From the NCBI RefSeq assembly GCF_037113525.1, contig NZ_CP146964.1, positions 192,950 to 201,823 of the forward strand: DNA of 8,874 nt. Direction: 5' to 3'. Origin of the DNA: Butyrivibrio fibrisolvens (GTDB lineage: Bacteria > Bacillota > Clostridia > Lachnospirales > Lachnospiraceae). The notes under the pieces were generated by a model. It had not been told where the DNA came from, did no database searches, and was given only the letters and a program-made list of their open reading frames with translations. Position 1 is the first letter of the stretch; each line of letters starts with the position of its first letter. Below are positions 1 to 5,995 of the stretch, one piece after another. The position numbers and the translations under genes are program-made.

Positions 1-1022
1 TTTTTTTCTCCTGTTTCTTTTTTGCCATTAACATATGGGGACAGTATTCCCAAAAGGCTGTAACTGGATCTGTCAGAAAGATCTTTTTTTCCAACAAATA
101 CTATGTCATATAAAAAAGCCTTCTCATCTTCAGGATATACCCTGTCGACCTTTGGAAGAACGCTTTCATCCATTCCAAAATATTCTATGCACTTGGTAAA
201 ATATACTGTGCAGAACTTTTCAAAGCCCATTTCTTCAAATACTCTGTAGAATCTTTGAAAGTCTATATCATCTTTATAGCGATTAACAAACAAGGCTATA
301 TCGATGAAGTATCTGCTCTCTATGCCTTCAACAATGTAATGCTTGATTATGTGAAACATCTGCAATATGAGATGCTCTGTAGGCCCAAGTGTCCAGACCG
401 TTACATCGTCTGTTATCGGGGCCTGTATAAGTGTATCTGCATCATCCAGCTTTTCTTTTATGAGGATATCTATATTTTCTCCATGATAATCTTCCCATAA
501 TGTGTAATGTGCTTCAATCTTGAGGCCATTATGGGAATAAAGCTTAACGTTATTCTTGCTGTCAGCTTCGTTATAGCTAAATCCAAGCCTCCCTGTCAGG
601 ATTTCATGTACTTTGTCCTTATCTTCCGGGGATAGCTTAAGATCGAGATCCCTGCTGTATCTTAAGAAAAAGTCAGGATATAACGCCGCAAGCACGTATC
701 CTTTTAAGACAATTGCCTTGATGCCTTCTTCCTGAAAACAGGAGATAACATTCTTAAACTCCGAGAATTTATTGTAAGAATCAAAAAACTCTTTTTTGGC
801 TGCTTTGTTCCACTTATCCATAAGGCTCTCTTCAACTTTGAAAAAAGCAGGATCTTTATTTACTGCATTATTGAGTAGTACGCCGCACTTATTTAGCCAT
901 CCAAGAGCTATAAGAGTCCCCCAGTCACATTTATCGTAAGATATTTCTGGTCTGATGCCATCTACTGCATATTTCTGCAGCCTGATGAACTGTTCAACCA
1001 GTAATAATTTGTCTTTTTCCAT
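1..1022 (-). CDS. Nucleotidyltransferase-fold protein (NTP_transf_5-like), partial at window edge
   Basis: The frame is open from an ATG at 1022 to the left edge (340 codons seen, no stop), so the C-terminus is missing. A GGGGAG ribosome binding site sits just upstream of the ATG. Visible motifs fit the uncharacterised nucleotidyltransferase family found in lasso-peptide clusters: LKG at residues 106-108, a YP pair at 115-116, an SRDLD metal-binding signature at 123-127, and an IEAH..LWEDY block near 169-179 that may supply the third acidic residue. Around residues 205-260 it shares a long near-identical block (FHIIKH, RY.ID, LFVNRY, DIDF) with the protein encoded at 2512-3768, so the two are paralogues. 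In the related pseudomycoidin pathway such a protein acts after the kinase to add sugars to the phosphorylated peptide; that role here is inferred. It is transcribed divergently from the B1 gene. Family call is fairly sure, substrate is not. Confidence 0.85.
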   Translation of the reverse strand, partial: MEKDKLLLVEQFIRLQKYAVDGIRPEISYDKCDWGTLIALGWLNKCGVLLNNAVNKDPAFFKVEESLMDKWNKAAKKEFFDSYNKFSEFKNVISCFQEEGIKAIVLKGYVLAALYPDFFLRYSRDLDLKLSPEDKDKVHEILTGRLGFSYNEADSKNNVKLYSHNGLKIEAHYTLWEDYHGENIDILIKEKLDDADTLIQAPITDDVTVWTLGPTEHLILQMFHIIKHYIVEGIESRYFIDIALFVNRYKDDIDFQRFYRVFEEMGFEKFCTVYFTKCIEYFGMDESVLPKVDRVYPEDEKAFLYDIVFVGKKDLSDRSSYSLLGILSPYVNGKKETGEK

Positions 1023-1062
1023 CTTAACTCCCCAATACTACCCTTCATATCAGTACACCACT

Positions 1063-1083
1063 GACAGAAAAACGTTTTCTGTC
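1063..1083. promoter_or_regulatory. 21-bp palindrome in divergent intergenic region (possible operator)
   Basis: Two perfect 9-base arms, GACAGAAAA (1063-1071) and TTTTCTGTC (1075-1083), flank a 3-base centre. The site is 41 bases upstream of the minus-strand nucleotidyltransferase start and about 43 bases upstream of the candidate -35 of the plus-strand B1 gene. There is no U-tract suited to termination, so an operator for a dimeric regulator is the likeliest reading; an mRNA hairpin in the nucleotidyltransferase leader is the alternative. A half-site-like copy, GTCAGAAAAA, occurs at 1161-1170 downstream of the B1 promoter. It does not match a regulator site I recognise with confidence. Confidence 0.55.
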
Positions 1084-1125
1084 GCCTCTGTGCAGTATTT
1101 TTTATTCTTTTACAATAAAATAAAC

Positions 1126-1152
1126 TTGATATTTCTTTCACTATAATATAAT
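1126..1152 (+). promoter_or_regulatory. Candidate sigma-A promoter for B1 and glycosyltransferase
   Basis: TTGATA (1126-1131) resembles a -35 box, and two overlapping perfect TATAAT boxes lie at 1142-1147 and 1147-1152. The spacing from the -35 to the second box is 15 bases, shorter than ideal, so the -35 assignment is the weaker part. The start site would fall near 1158-1160, giving a leader of about 50 bases that contains the GTCAGAAAAA half-site at 1161-1170. Confidence 0.45.
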
Positions 1153-1212
1153 ATTGTTTCGTCAGAAAAAACAACTGGTATGAAAAATTAGTTTTAAAAA
1201 ACGGGGTTAATG

Positions 1213-1485
1213 ATGAACAAAGAAACAAAAATTAATTTGATCAAAAAAATTGATGTCACAGATATGGCCGGGGATAAGGTCATGATTGATTTTGAAAGTG
1301 GCAAATACTTCCTTCTCAGAGGCACAGCAGTTGATATCTGGGACAACATCCAGAAAGAGACCACTGTGGGAGAGCTTGTAAAGACTCTTCTTGGTATTTA
1401 TGAAGTAGATGAAGAGACATGTCTTAGCGGCACAGAACAGTTTCTTTCACAGCTTGAGGAGGCTAATTTTATTTCTTTAACTTAA
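1213..1485 (+). CDS. PqqD-like RiPP recognition protein (lasso B1)
   Basis: This 90-residue protein has the PqqD/RRE fold pattern: a DMAGDKVMIDFESGKYFLL strand block, the TAVDIWDNI helix, the T-V-x-E-L-V-x-x-L helix, and a YEVDEETC...FLSQLEEA C-terminal helix. In lasso pathways B1 is the stand-alone RiPP recognition element that binds the precursor leader and delivers it to the B2 protease. Adjacent ATGs lie at 1210 and 1213. I chose 1213 because the upstream GGGG (1203-1206) is then six bases away rather than three; starting at 1210 adds one Met. The glycosyltransferase frame follows after 21 bases, suggesting co-transcription. It is unusual that B1 lies about 5.4 kb from B2 and on the opposite strand. 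The cognate leader motif (W4-x-x-P7-x-M9) is present in the precursor at 3891. Confidence 0.88.
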   Translation: MNKETKINLIKKIDVTDMAGDKVMIDFESGKYFLLRGTAVDIWDNIQKETTVGELVKTLLGIYEVDEETCLSGTEQFLSQLEEANFISLT

Positions 1486-1506
1486 ACCGGACAGGATGAT
1501 TCTATT

Positions 1507-2478
1507 ATGGAGAATACCCGAGTAAAGGTCAGCATAATAGTTCCTATCTACAACGTTGAAGACTATCTCGAAAAATGTCTCGATTCCTTAACATGACAGA
1601 CGCTTAAGGAAATTGAGATTCTGGCAGTTAATGATGGCTCTATAGACGGCTCACTGAAGATACTTGAAAGATATTCAGAAAAATTTTCAAGTATTGTTGT
1701 TTTATCCAAAGAAAACGGTGGGCTTTCTGATGCCAGAAATTATGCATTCCCATACATACATGGTGAATATGTTGGATTTGTCGATTCAGATGATTACGTT
1801 GATCCTACAATGTACGAAGTAATGTACAATCGCGCTGTAGCAAGTTCTGCAGATATTGTAGAATGTAATCTTCATCACACTTTTGACAATTACGAGGATA
1901 CCGAGATAGGCAGGCAAATTCATGATAAGAGCGAACTTATCATGAATGGCAGATCCGTTGTTTGGAACAAAATTTACAAAACTTCATGGCTTTTGGAGAC
2001 TGGCGTCAGGTTCCCAAAAGGGCTTATTTACGAGGACGTTAACTTCTATTGCAAGATAGTTCCTTTTCTTGGCAGGATTGAATATGTTGAAGAACCCTTT
2101 GTCCATTACGTACAAAGAGGCTCTTCTATAAACAATTATCAAACTCTGAAGACTATGCAGATATTTGATATTCTTGACGATATCTACGCATTCTATGAAG
2201 AAAAGGGATTTATGGAAGAATATAGGGATGCTCTTGAATTCCTGTACACGAGAATTCTTCTTTGCAGCTCCTTGTCACGAATGTCCAGGATCAAAGATCC
2301 TTCAGACAGAAAAAAGGCAATAAAGGCCAATTGGGATAAGCTGGTAAGTACGTTCCCTGATTGGAAGAATGGACGGTATCTTAAGGAATATAATGGAAAA
2401 AATGCAAGATTTATGAAAGCCATGAATCCGTTAACATATTCTCTTGCAGGTTTTCTACTACCAATACTAAAAAAATAG
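1507..2478 (+). pseudogene. Family 2 glycosyltransferase, interrupted by in-frame TGA at codon 30
   Basis: The reading frame from ATG 1507 (AGGA at 1493-1496 upstream) to TAG 2476-2478 spans 324 codons, a normal GT2 length. It is interrupted only by a TGA at 1594-1596. Hallmarks flank the stop: VSIIVPIYN with LEKCLDSL before it, then QTLKEIEILAVNDGS.DGS, a KENGGLSDARN block, and the DSDD metal/nucleotide-binding motif near codons 94-97. The missing residue lies in the usual C-L-D-S-L-x-x-Q-T stretch, where one base change from a sense codon such as TGG would explain it. Restart at ATG 1810 would give 222 residues lacking the whole nucleotide-sugar-binding half, so the product is probably inactive. 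If intact it would have transferred a sugar, perhaps onto the tailored lasso peptide. A sequencing error is the main alternative. Trp is encoded by TGG elsewhere in the window, so recoding is unlikely. Confidence 0.85.
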
Positions 2479-2513
2479 CAGCTATCGATCTTTGATCGTA
2501 GCTGCTATTTTTT
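2469..2513. terminator. Bidirectional intrinsic terminator between convergent genes
   Basis: A long hairpin pairs bases 2471-2490 with 2494-2513, around a three-base TTT loop and with a single bulged T at 2485. A run of seven A (2469-2475) and a run of six T (2508-2513) flank it, giving a U-tract in both directions. It ends the plus-strand B1/glycosyltransferase unit and the minus-strand nucleotidyltransferase, whose stop codon starts at 2514. The left arm also encodes the last Lys-Lys-stop of the glycosyltransferase frame. Confidence 0.85.
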
Positions 2514-3768
2514 AATCATTTTTTAACAGTCCAAGCTCATCCATAATGTGAATCCTTCTTTCACCAACATCTATCTTCTCTCCGATACTGTAGAAATCTT
2601 CTTTATGGTCTTTTCTTCTAATCAGGTACTTAATAGCTCTGTGTATCCATGCAAACGGAAGAAGTACTGGATATTTTCTTGCATATATATATGTTTTTGG
2701 TAAAGCATCAAGTGATGGAAATACCATTGAGAGCTTTCTTTTAAGGCCCGTTTTAGGTGCCTTTGCTTCGCCAGTAAAATAGGCTTCCATTGCGCCCATG
2801 ATCTGCCATCCAGCAACCTTGTCCTTGGTTATTCCAACTTTAAGAAGGTCCAGTTTAAGATCTTCTACGCTATGATCCAGTGTATAAGCATGATTTTCAA
2901 AAACCTTGTCTGTCATTTTAAGCTCTTTTATACAAATTTGGAAAAAAGCTTCTACAAACTTTGTATATCCAAGTGATTCGATATGTTTCCAAAAAAGGTC
3001 AAAATCTATATCATTACAATATCTGTTCACGAAAAGAGTTGTATCTATCAGATATCTTATTCCGATACCTTCAAGACTGAAATGTTTTATAATATGGAAC
3101 AATTGGTATACAAGGTGCTTTTCATAGCCAAGTGTATTAACTTCTATTCCGCATGCAGTAGTCCTTATATCCGTCTGAGGGCTGCTAAGCTCCATCTTAT
3201 TAAGAATATCTATTCTTGGTCCAGTATAGTCCTCCCAGAGCCTTGTATGAAGTTCTACGACATGGTTTAATGCCTCATTAACATATACCTGAACGTGAAT
3301 CTTGGAATGCTCTTCATTTTTTACATATCCGCAATCTGTCAATATTTTTTCGGCTTCTTCCTTTTGCGCTTCACTTACAAGGATATCGCTATCGGCACTG
3401 GTTCTTTCTGCATATTGAGGATACAGATCAGCCAGTAATAAACCTTTGAAAAATGTTAGCCTGATTCCCCTTTTTTCAGCTTCCTTGCAGATAGTCTTAA
3501 TCCCATGATTTTTGGTCAGTTCCCTGAACATTATAGTACGGACAAATGCGCCATAATCAGCTATTACTTCTTCTGATATACATTTATTGTGATCGTTGTA
3601 CTCCTTTATAGGTTTGTACAAAAACGCAGATAAGGAGTTATCCCCAATCATTCTTTTAAGATTGTTATAATCCAGATCTTCTTCGTAACTTCCACTTTCA
3701 GGTATATCATTTCCATATATGTGGGATCTGCACAGCATAAAAAGCTTATCGATAGTTGTAGTTCTCAT
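2512..3768 (-). CDS. Nucleotidyltransferase-fold protein (NTP_transf_5-like), lasso peptide tailoring
   Basis: This 418-residue protein belongs to the same uncharacterised nucleotidyltransferase family as the gene at the left edge. Motifs (numbered from the ATG) are FFKG near 106-109, LYP near 115-117, SADSDILV around 124-131 with the metal-binding D-S-D, VELH..LWEDY at about 171-181, and FHIIKH/RYLID/LFVNRY at about 224-250. It ends with the family's basic C-terminal part (KRKLSMVFPS, then LPFAWIHR..KYLIRRK). I start it at ATG 3768, preceded by GGGGTG with six-base spacing; an in-frame TTG at 3789 would add seven residues but has no ribosome binding site. In pseudomycoidin biosynthesis a homologue acts with the kinase to add sugars to the peptide phosphate; that role here is inferred from family and context. 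It is divergent from the precursor gene, with overlapping candidate promoters. Confidence 0.87.
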   Translation of the reverse strand: MRTTTIDKLFMLCRSHIYGNDIPESGSYEEDLDYNNLKRMIGDNSLSAFLYKPIKEYNDHNKCISEEVIADYGAFVRTIMFRELTKNHGIKTICKEAEKRGIRLTFFKGLLLADLYPQYAERTSADSDILVSEAQKEEAEKILTDCGYVKNEEHSKIHVQVYVNEALNHVVELHTRLWEDYTGPRIDILNKMELSSPQTDIRTTACGIEVNTLGYEKHLVYQLFHIIKHFSLEGIGIRYLIDTTLFVNRYCNDIDFDLFWKHIESLGYTKFVEAFFQICIKELKMTDKVFENHAYTLDHSVEDLKLDLLKVGITKDKVAGWQIMGAMEAYFTGEAKAPKTGLKRKLSMVFPSLDALPKTYIYARKYPVLLPFAWIHRAIKYLIRRKDHKEDFYSIGEKIDVGERRIHIMDELGLLKND

Positions 3769-3812
3769 AAATAGCACCCCAAAATACAATTCTTACAATT
3801 ATGTATGTTTTC

Positions 3813-3841
3813 TTTACTTAAAATAATGGTTCTTATATACT
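3813..3841 (+). promoter_or_regulatory. Sigma-A-type promoter for the lasso precursor
   Basis: TTTACT (3813-3818) and TATACT (3836-3841) are separated by exactly 17 bases, matching four of six and five of six consensus positions. The start site would fall around 3847-3849, giving a leader of about 43 bases before the precursor ATG. It is the best-formed promoter in the window, as expected for an abundantly made precursor peptide. Confidence 0.65.
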
Positions 3842-3867
3842 TATAACTGTCGAACAACAGTTCACAA
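3840..3867 (-). promoter_or_regulatory. Candidate minus-strand promoter for the nucleotidyltransferase
   Basis: Read on the minus strand, TTGTGA (3867-3862) and TATAAG (3845-3840) are separated by 16 bases. They lie about 70 bases upstream of the nucleotidyltransferase ATG. Its -10 overlaps the last bases of the precursor promoter's -10, so the two transcripts would compete or be co-regulated. The match is only moderate. Confidence 0.35.
3845..3862. promoter_or_regulatory. Inverted repeat at the precursor transcription start
   Basis: AACTGT (3845-3850) and ACAGTT (3857-3862) are perfect inverted 6-base arms with a 6-base spacer. The site covers the predicted start of the precursor transcript and fills the spacer of the candidate divergent promoter. 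It is therefore placed where a repressor could act on both; a small 5' mRNA hairpin is equally possible. Confidence 0.35.
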
Positions 3868-3875
3868 ATAAAAAA

Positions 3876-3882
3876 AGGAGGA
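3876..3882 (+). promoter_or_regulatory. Strong ribosome binding site that sets the precursor start
   Basis: AGGAGGA is a near-perfect Shine-Dalgarno sequence. It lies eight bases before ATG 3891 but only three bases before ATG 3886. The latter reads Met-Lys-stop, so 3891 is the functional start. Most other genes in the cluster have the weaker GGGG-type site. Confidence 0.8.
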
Positions 3883-3890
3883 CGTATGAA

Positions 3891-4040
3891 ATGAAGGCTT
3901 GGAACACACCAGTTATGGAGTCCCTCGAAATCAACGAGACAGCAGGCGGCTATAACCAGATTACAGAGCACGATGGTGTTATCAACTACTCTGCAGGTAT
4001 ACCAGCAGAAGAGTACGCTAGCGGACCACTTCCTAGATAA
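3891..4040 (+). CDS. Lasso peptide precursor (49 residues, leader plus core)
   Basis: This small gene encodes a 49-residue peptide. The leader (residues 1-18, MKAWNTPVMESLEINETA) carries W4-x-x-P7-x-M9, equivalent to the Y-x-x-P-x-L motif that B1 proteins bind, and Thr17, the near-universal penultimate leader residue. Cleavage after Ala18 gives a 31-residue core starting G19-G20-Y-N-Q-I-T-E26. Glu26 is core position 8 and is the only acidic residue within ring size 7-9, so a Gly1-Glu8 isopeptide ring is predicted. The tail runs from His27 to Arg49, contains Pro38, Glu40, Glu41, Tyr42 and Ser44, and ends G-P-L-P-R. The leader resembles paeninodin-family precursors of Firmicutes. B1, B2, cyclase and kinase genes all lie within 3.4 kb. 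It lies between two minus-strand genes and has its own promoter and terminator. By hand calculation the lasso core would have a neutral monoisotopic mass of about 3256.54 Da, plus 79.97 per phosphate and 162.05 per hexose. Confidence 0.9.
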   Translation: MKAWNTPVMESLEINETAGGYNQITEHDGVINYSAGIPAEEYASGPLPR

Positions 4041-4056
4041 TCTTAGGGCTTTAATT

Positions 4057-4086
4057 AAGAAGGAGATTTATTCTCCTTCTTTTTTT
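4057..4086 (+). terminator. Intrinsic terminator of the lasso precursor
   Basis: A perfect 10-bp stem pairs 4057-4066 with 4072-4081 around a five-base loop, followed by a T-run to 4086. It lies 17 bases after the precursor stop codon. It overlaps the 3' end of the convergent cyclase gene (stop codon at 4068-4070), so the hairpin's right side also encodes that protein's final Lys-Lys-Glu-Gly-Glu. Confidence 0.88.
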
Positions 4087-5981
4087 ATGCTATATTGATC
4101 AAGAAATACAGCGCATGAAACAACCTTTGCTTTCCAGTCAATATTATCTGCAGTGTTCGGCTTATCCATTTCTTTTTTTACCAATTCAAGATCATAGTAC
4201 TTACTGATCTTATCTGATACCATCTCAGAAAGGCTTCGAACATTTTTGACGCCAAATCTGTCAAGGCGAAGCACTGCATCAGCACTCTGTCTTCCTCTAA
4301 ACCTCATATTTAGTCTAATCTCATCCGGCACATAGTCCTTAAGATATTCTCTTACCAGCCTTCTCTCAATCCCATCCCAAGCAAAGCATTTATATGGTAA
4401 CGCAAGACATAATTCCAACATTCTCTTATCCATTGTAGGATCACGCATTACAATGCCATAATAAAGACCTGCTTTAGTATTTACAACACCGGTTAATTGC
4501 AGTACTCCATTTGAAAAAACACGTCGAATGTATGTCTCTCTGGTCCTGATAGAGCCTGTCATTCCCTGAAAAATCTTTTCCCACTCAGACTTTATGTTAT
4601 GCAATTCGAATAGTTCTTTTTTATAACCTCTTTCGTCGCAATAAATCTCTGAACGTTTATTAATAGAAAAAAGCTCTTTCATGAAACGCTTAGCAAAACG
4701 CTTTTTTATAATTCCCTTTTTCCTGGTGAAAACTTCAAACTGTTTATACGCTTCTATAAAATGAAATCGTGTAATCAGCCTTTCCAGGGTATTCTCCATA
4801 TTGCCGTATGAGATAGTATCATTCCCATATGAACCGCTCAGAACAACCTTTACGCCCTGTTCCCTAGCCTTAATAAAGCTGTCATTAAGCCATACATAAT
4901 TAATAAGTGCTTTAAACGGTAATTCCAAGTAATCACATAGCTCTTCCACATGTGTGAACAAATTTTCACCTTCACATTCCAAAAAGCTTGGATTAATATT
5001 AGGATAATGTTTACAAAATTCCAAAACTTCCTTTGATTCATCATCGATCTTATAGCCACTTGTTCTACCGAATTTTTCAACATAATCCTTTAACGGAACA
5101 GATGTATAAGAATATAATTTCTTGTTTTTCTTTTCTAGATAGTCTGCAGCAACACTCCCAACAGCTGTAGAGTCCAAACCGCCACTCAATAATATTCCAT
5201 ATTCGCCATCAGTTCTTAGCGTATCTTTGACGCAATTAAAGAAAGTCTCTCTGAAAAGCTCTCTGCACTTTTTGTCATCAAACTTTTTCATTTCCTCTAT
5301 GGAATAAATTGGGTCATAGTATCTGACTATCTTCTTAGATATACTTCCAGACTGATTTTTTAAAATAATACCGGTTCCGTATGGTAATATGTACACACCT
5401 TCAAATGGTGTCAATCCGTCAAAAAGGAAACAATACGATAAATCTGTTGCCTGAGAAGCATACATCCACTTCTCACAGATTTCAATATCGGGAACAGCAT
5501 CAGTAATGGATGATGTCAATGTGGAAAAATAGACCTTACTCCCATTTACATAATAATGTATACATCTGTTAGAAAGATGGTCCGTGTACAATCTAAACTC
5601 ATTTTTGTTTTTATCGTAAATTGCAAAAGAAAAAAGTCCTAGTACATGATCTCCAAATTGGTCTCCCCACTTTTGATAAGCCTTAAAAAGAAGTTCTCCA
5701 TCGGTAGCTGATCCATCAGCAAAAATCTCTTCTAGTAATTCGTTCCTGTTATCAAGAATAACATCTGCTGTAAAGAAGATATTGTCTTGTACAAATGGAA
5801 GCTTTTCTAGGCGCGATTCCTTTGTAATGTACTGCAATCCGCATTCCATGTATACATTATGTTCAAATATCCTGTCTGTTCGATCAATTCTATATTTATT
5901 TATGCATTTGCTCATCTTATCAGGAATATTTGAATCTATGTTATTACCTGATAAATCAATGCACCCCCATATTGCTGACAT
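4068..5981 (-). CDS. Lasso peptide cyclase, asparagine synthetase-like (C protein)
   Basis: This 637-residue protein has the two-domain asparagine synthetase B layout. The N-terminal glutaminase-like domain (about 1-200) begins Met-Ser-Ala-Ile-Trp-Gly, with Ser where the catalytic Cys2 of true asparagine synthetases should be, so it cannot release ammonia from glutamine. The C-terminal synthetase domain (about 235-637) has the ATP pyrophosphatase motif SGGLDS at 266-271, a second nucleotide-site block LSGSYGND at 381-388, RDPTMD at 513-518, and the RFRGRQSAD segment near 560-568 typical of lasso cyclases. It would adenylate the Glu8 side chain of the core and catalyse its amide bond with Gly1. 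The start is ATG 5981, with GGGGTGA seven bases upstream. It follows the kinase gene after 14 bases and is the last gene of the B2-kinase-C operon. Confidence 0.93.
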   Translation of the reverse strand: MSAIWGCIDLSGNNIDSNIPDKMSKCINKYRIDRTDRIFEHNVYMECGLQYITKESRLEKLPFVQDNIFFTADVILDNRNELLEEIFADGSATDGELLFKAYQKWGDQFGDHVLGLFSFAIYDKNKNEFRLYTDHLSNRCIHYYVNGSKVYFSTLTSSITDAVPDIEICEKWMYASQATDLSYCFLFDGLTPFEGVYILPYGTGIILKNQSGSISKKIVRYYDPIYSIEEMKKFDDKKCRELFRETFFNCVKDTLRTDGEYGILLSGGLDSTAVGSVAADYLEKKNKKLYSYTSVPLKDYVEKFGRTSGYKIDDESKEVLEFCKHYPNINPSFLECEGENLFTHVEELCDYLELPFKALINYVWLNDSFIKAREQGVKVVLSGSYGNDTISYGNMENTLERLITRFHFIEAYKQFEVFTRKKGIIKKRFAKRFMKELFSINKRSEIYCDERGYKKELFELHNIKSEWEKIFQGMTGSIRTRETYIRRVFSNGVLQLTGVVNTKAGLYYGIVMRDPTMDKRMLELCLALPYKCFAWDGIERRLVREYLKDYVPDEIRLNMRFRGRQSADAVLRLDRFGVKNVRSLSEMVSDKISKYYDLELVKKEMDKPNTADNIDWKAKVVSCAVFLDQYSIKKEGE

Positions 5982-5995
5982 TCTATATCACCCCA

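Noticed and set aside
255..500. Plus-strand 81-codon frame
   Set aside because: It is antisense within the left nucleotidyltransferase, whose frame shows clear family motifs, and its translation shows none.
962..1228. Minus-strand 88-codon frame across the divergent intergenic region
   Set aside because: It overlaps the promoter region and both flanking genes' starts and has a low-complexity translation without motifs.
1594..1596. TGA as a recoded sense codon (Trp or selenocysteine)
   Set aside because: All other proteins in the window use TGG for Trp and none contains another internal TGA. The position is not a catalytic Cys site and no SECIS-like structure was evident, so a nonsense change is simpler.
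3769..3789. Upstream TTG start for the nucleotidyltransferase
   Set aside because: The GGGGTG ribosome binding site lies inside this extension and is properly spaced for ATG 3768 instead.
3765..3971. Minus-strand 68-codon frame overlapping the precursor gene
   Set aside because: It crosses the precursor promoter, ribosome binding site and coding region on the opposite strand, has no recognisable protein features and no good ribosome binding site.
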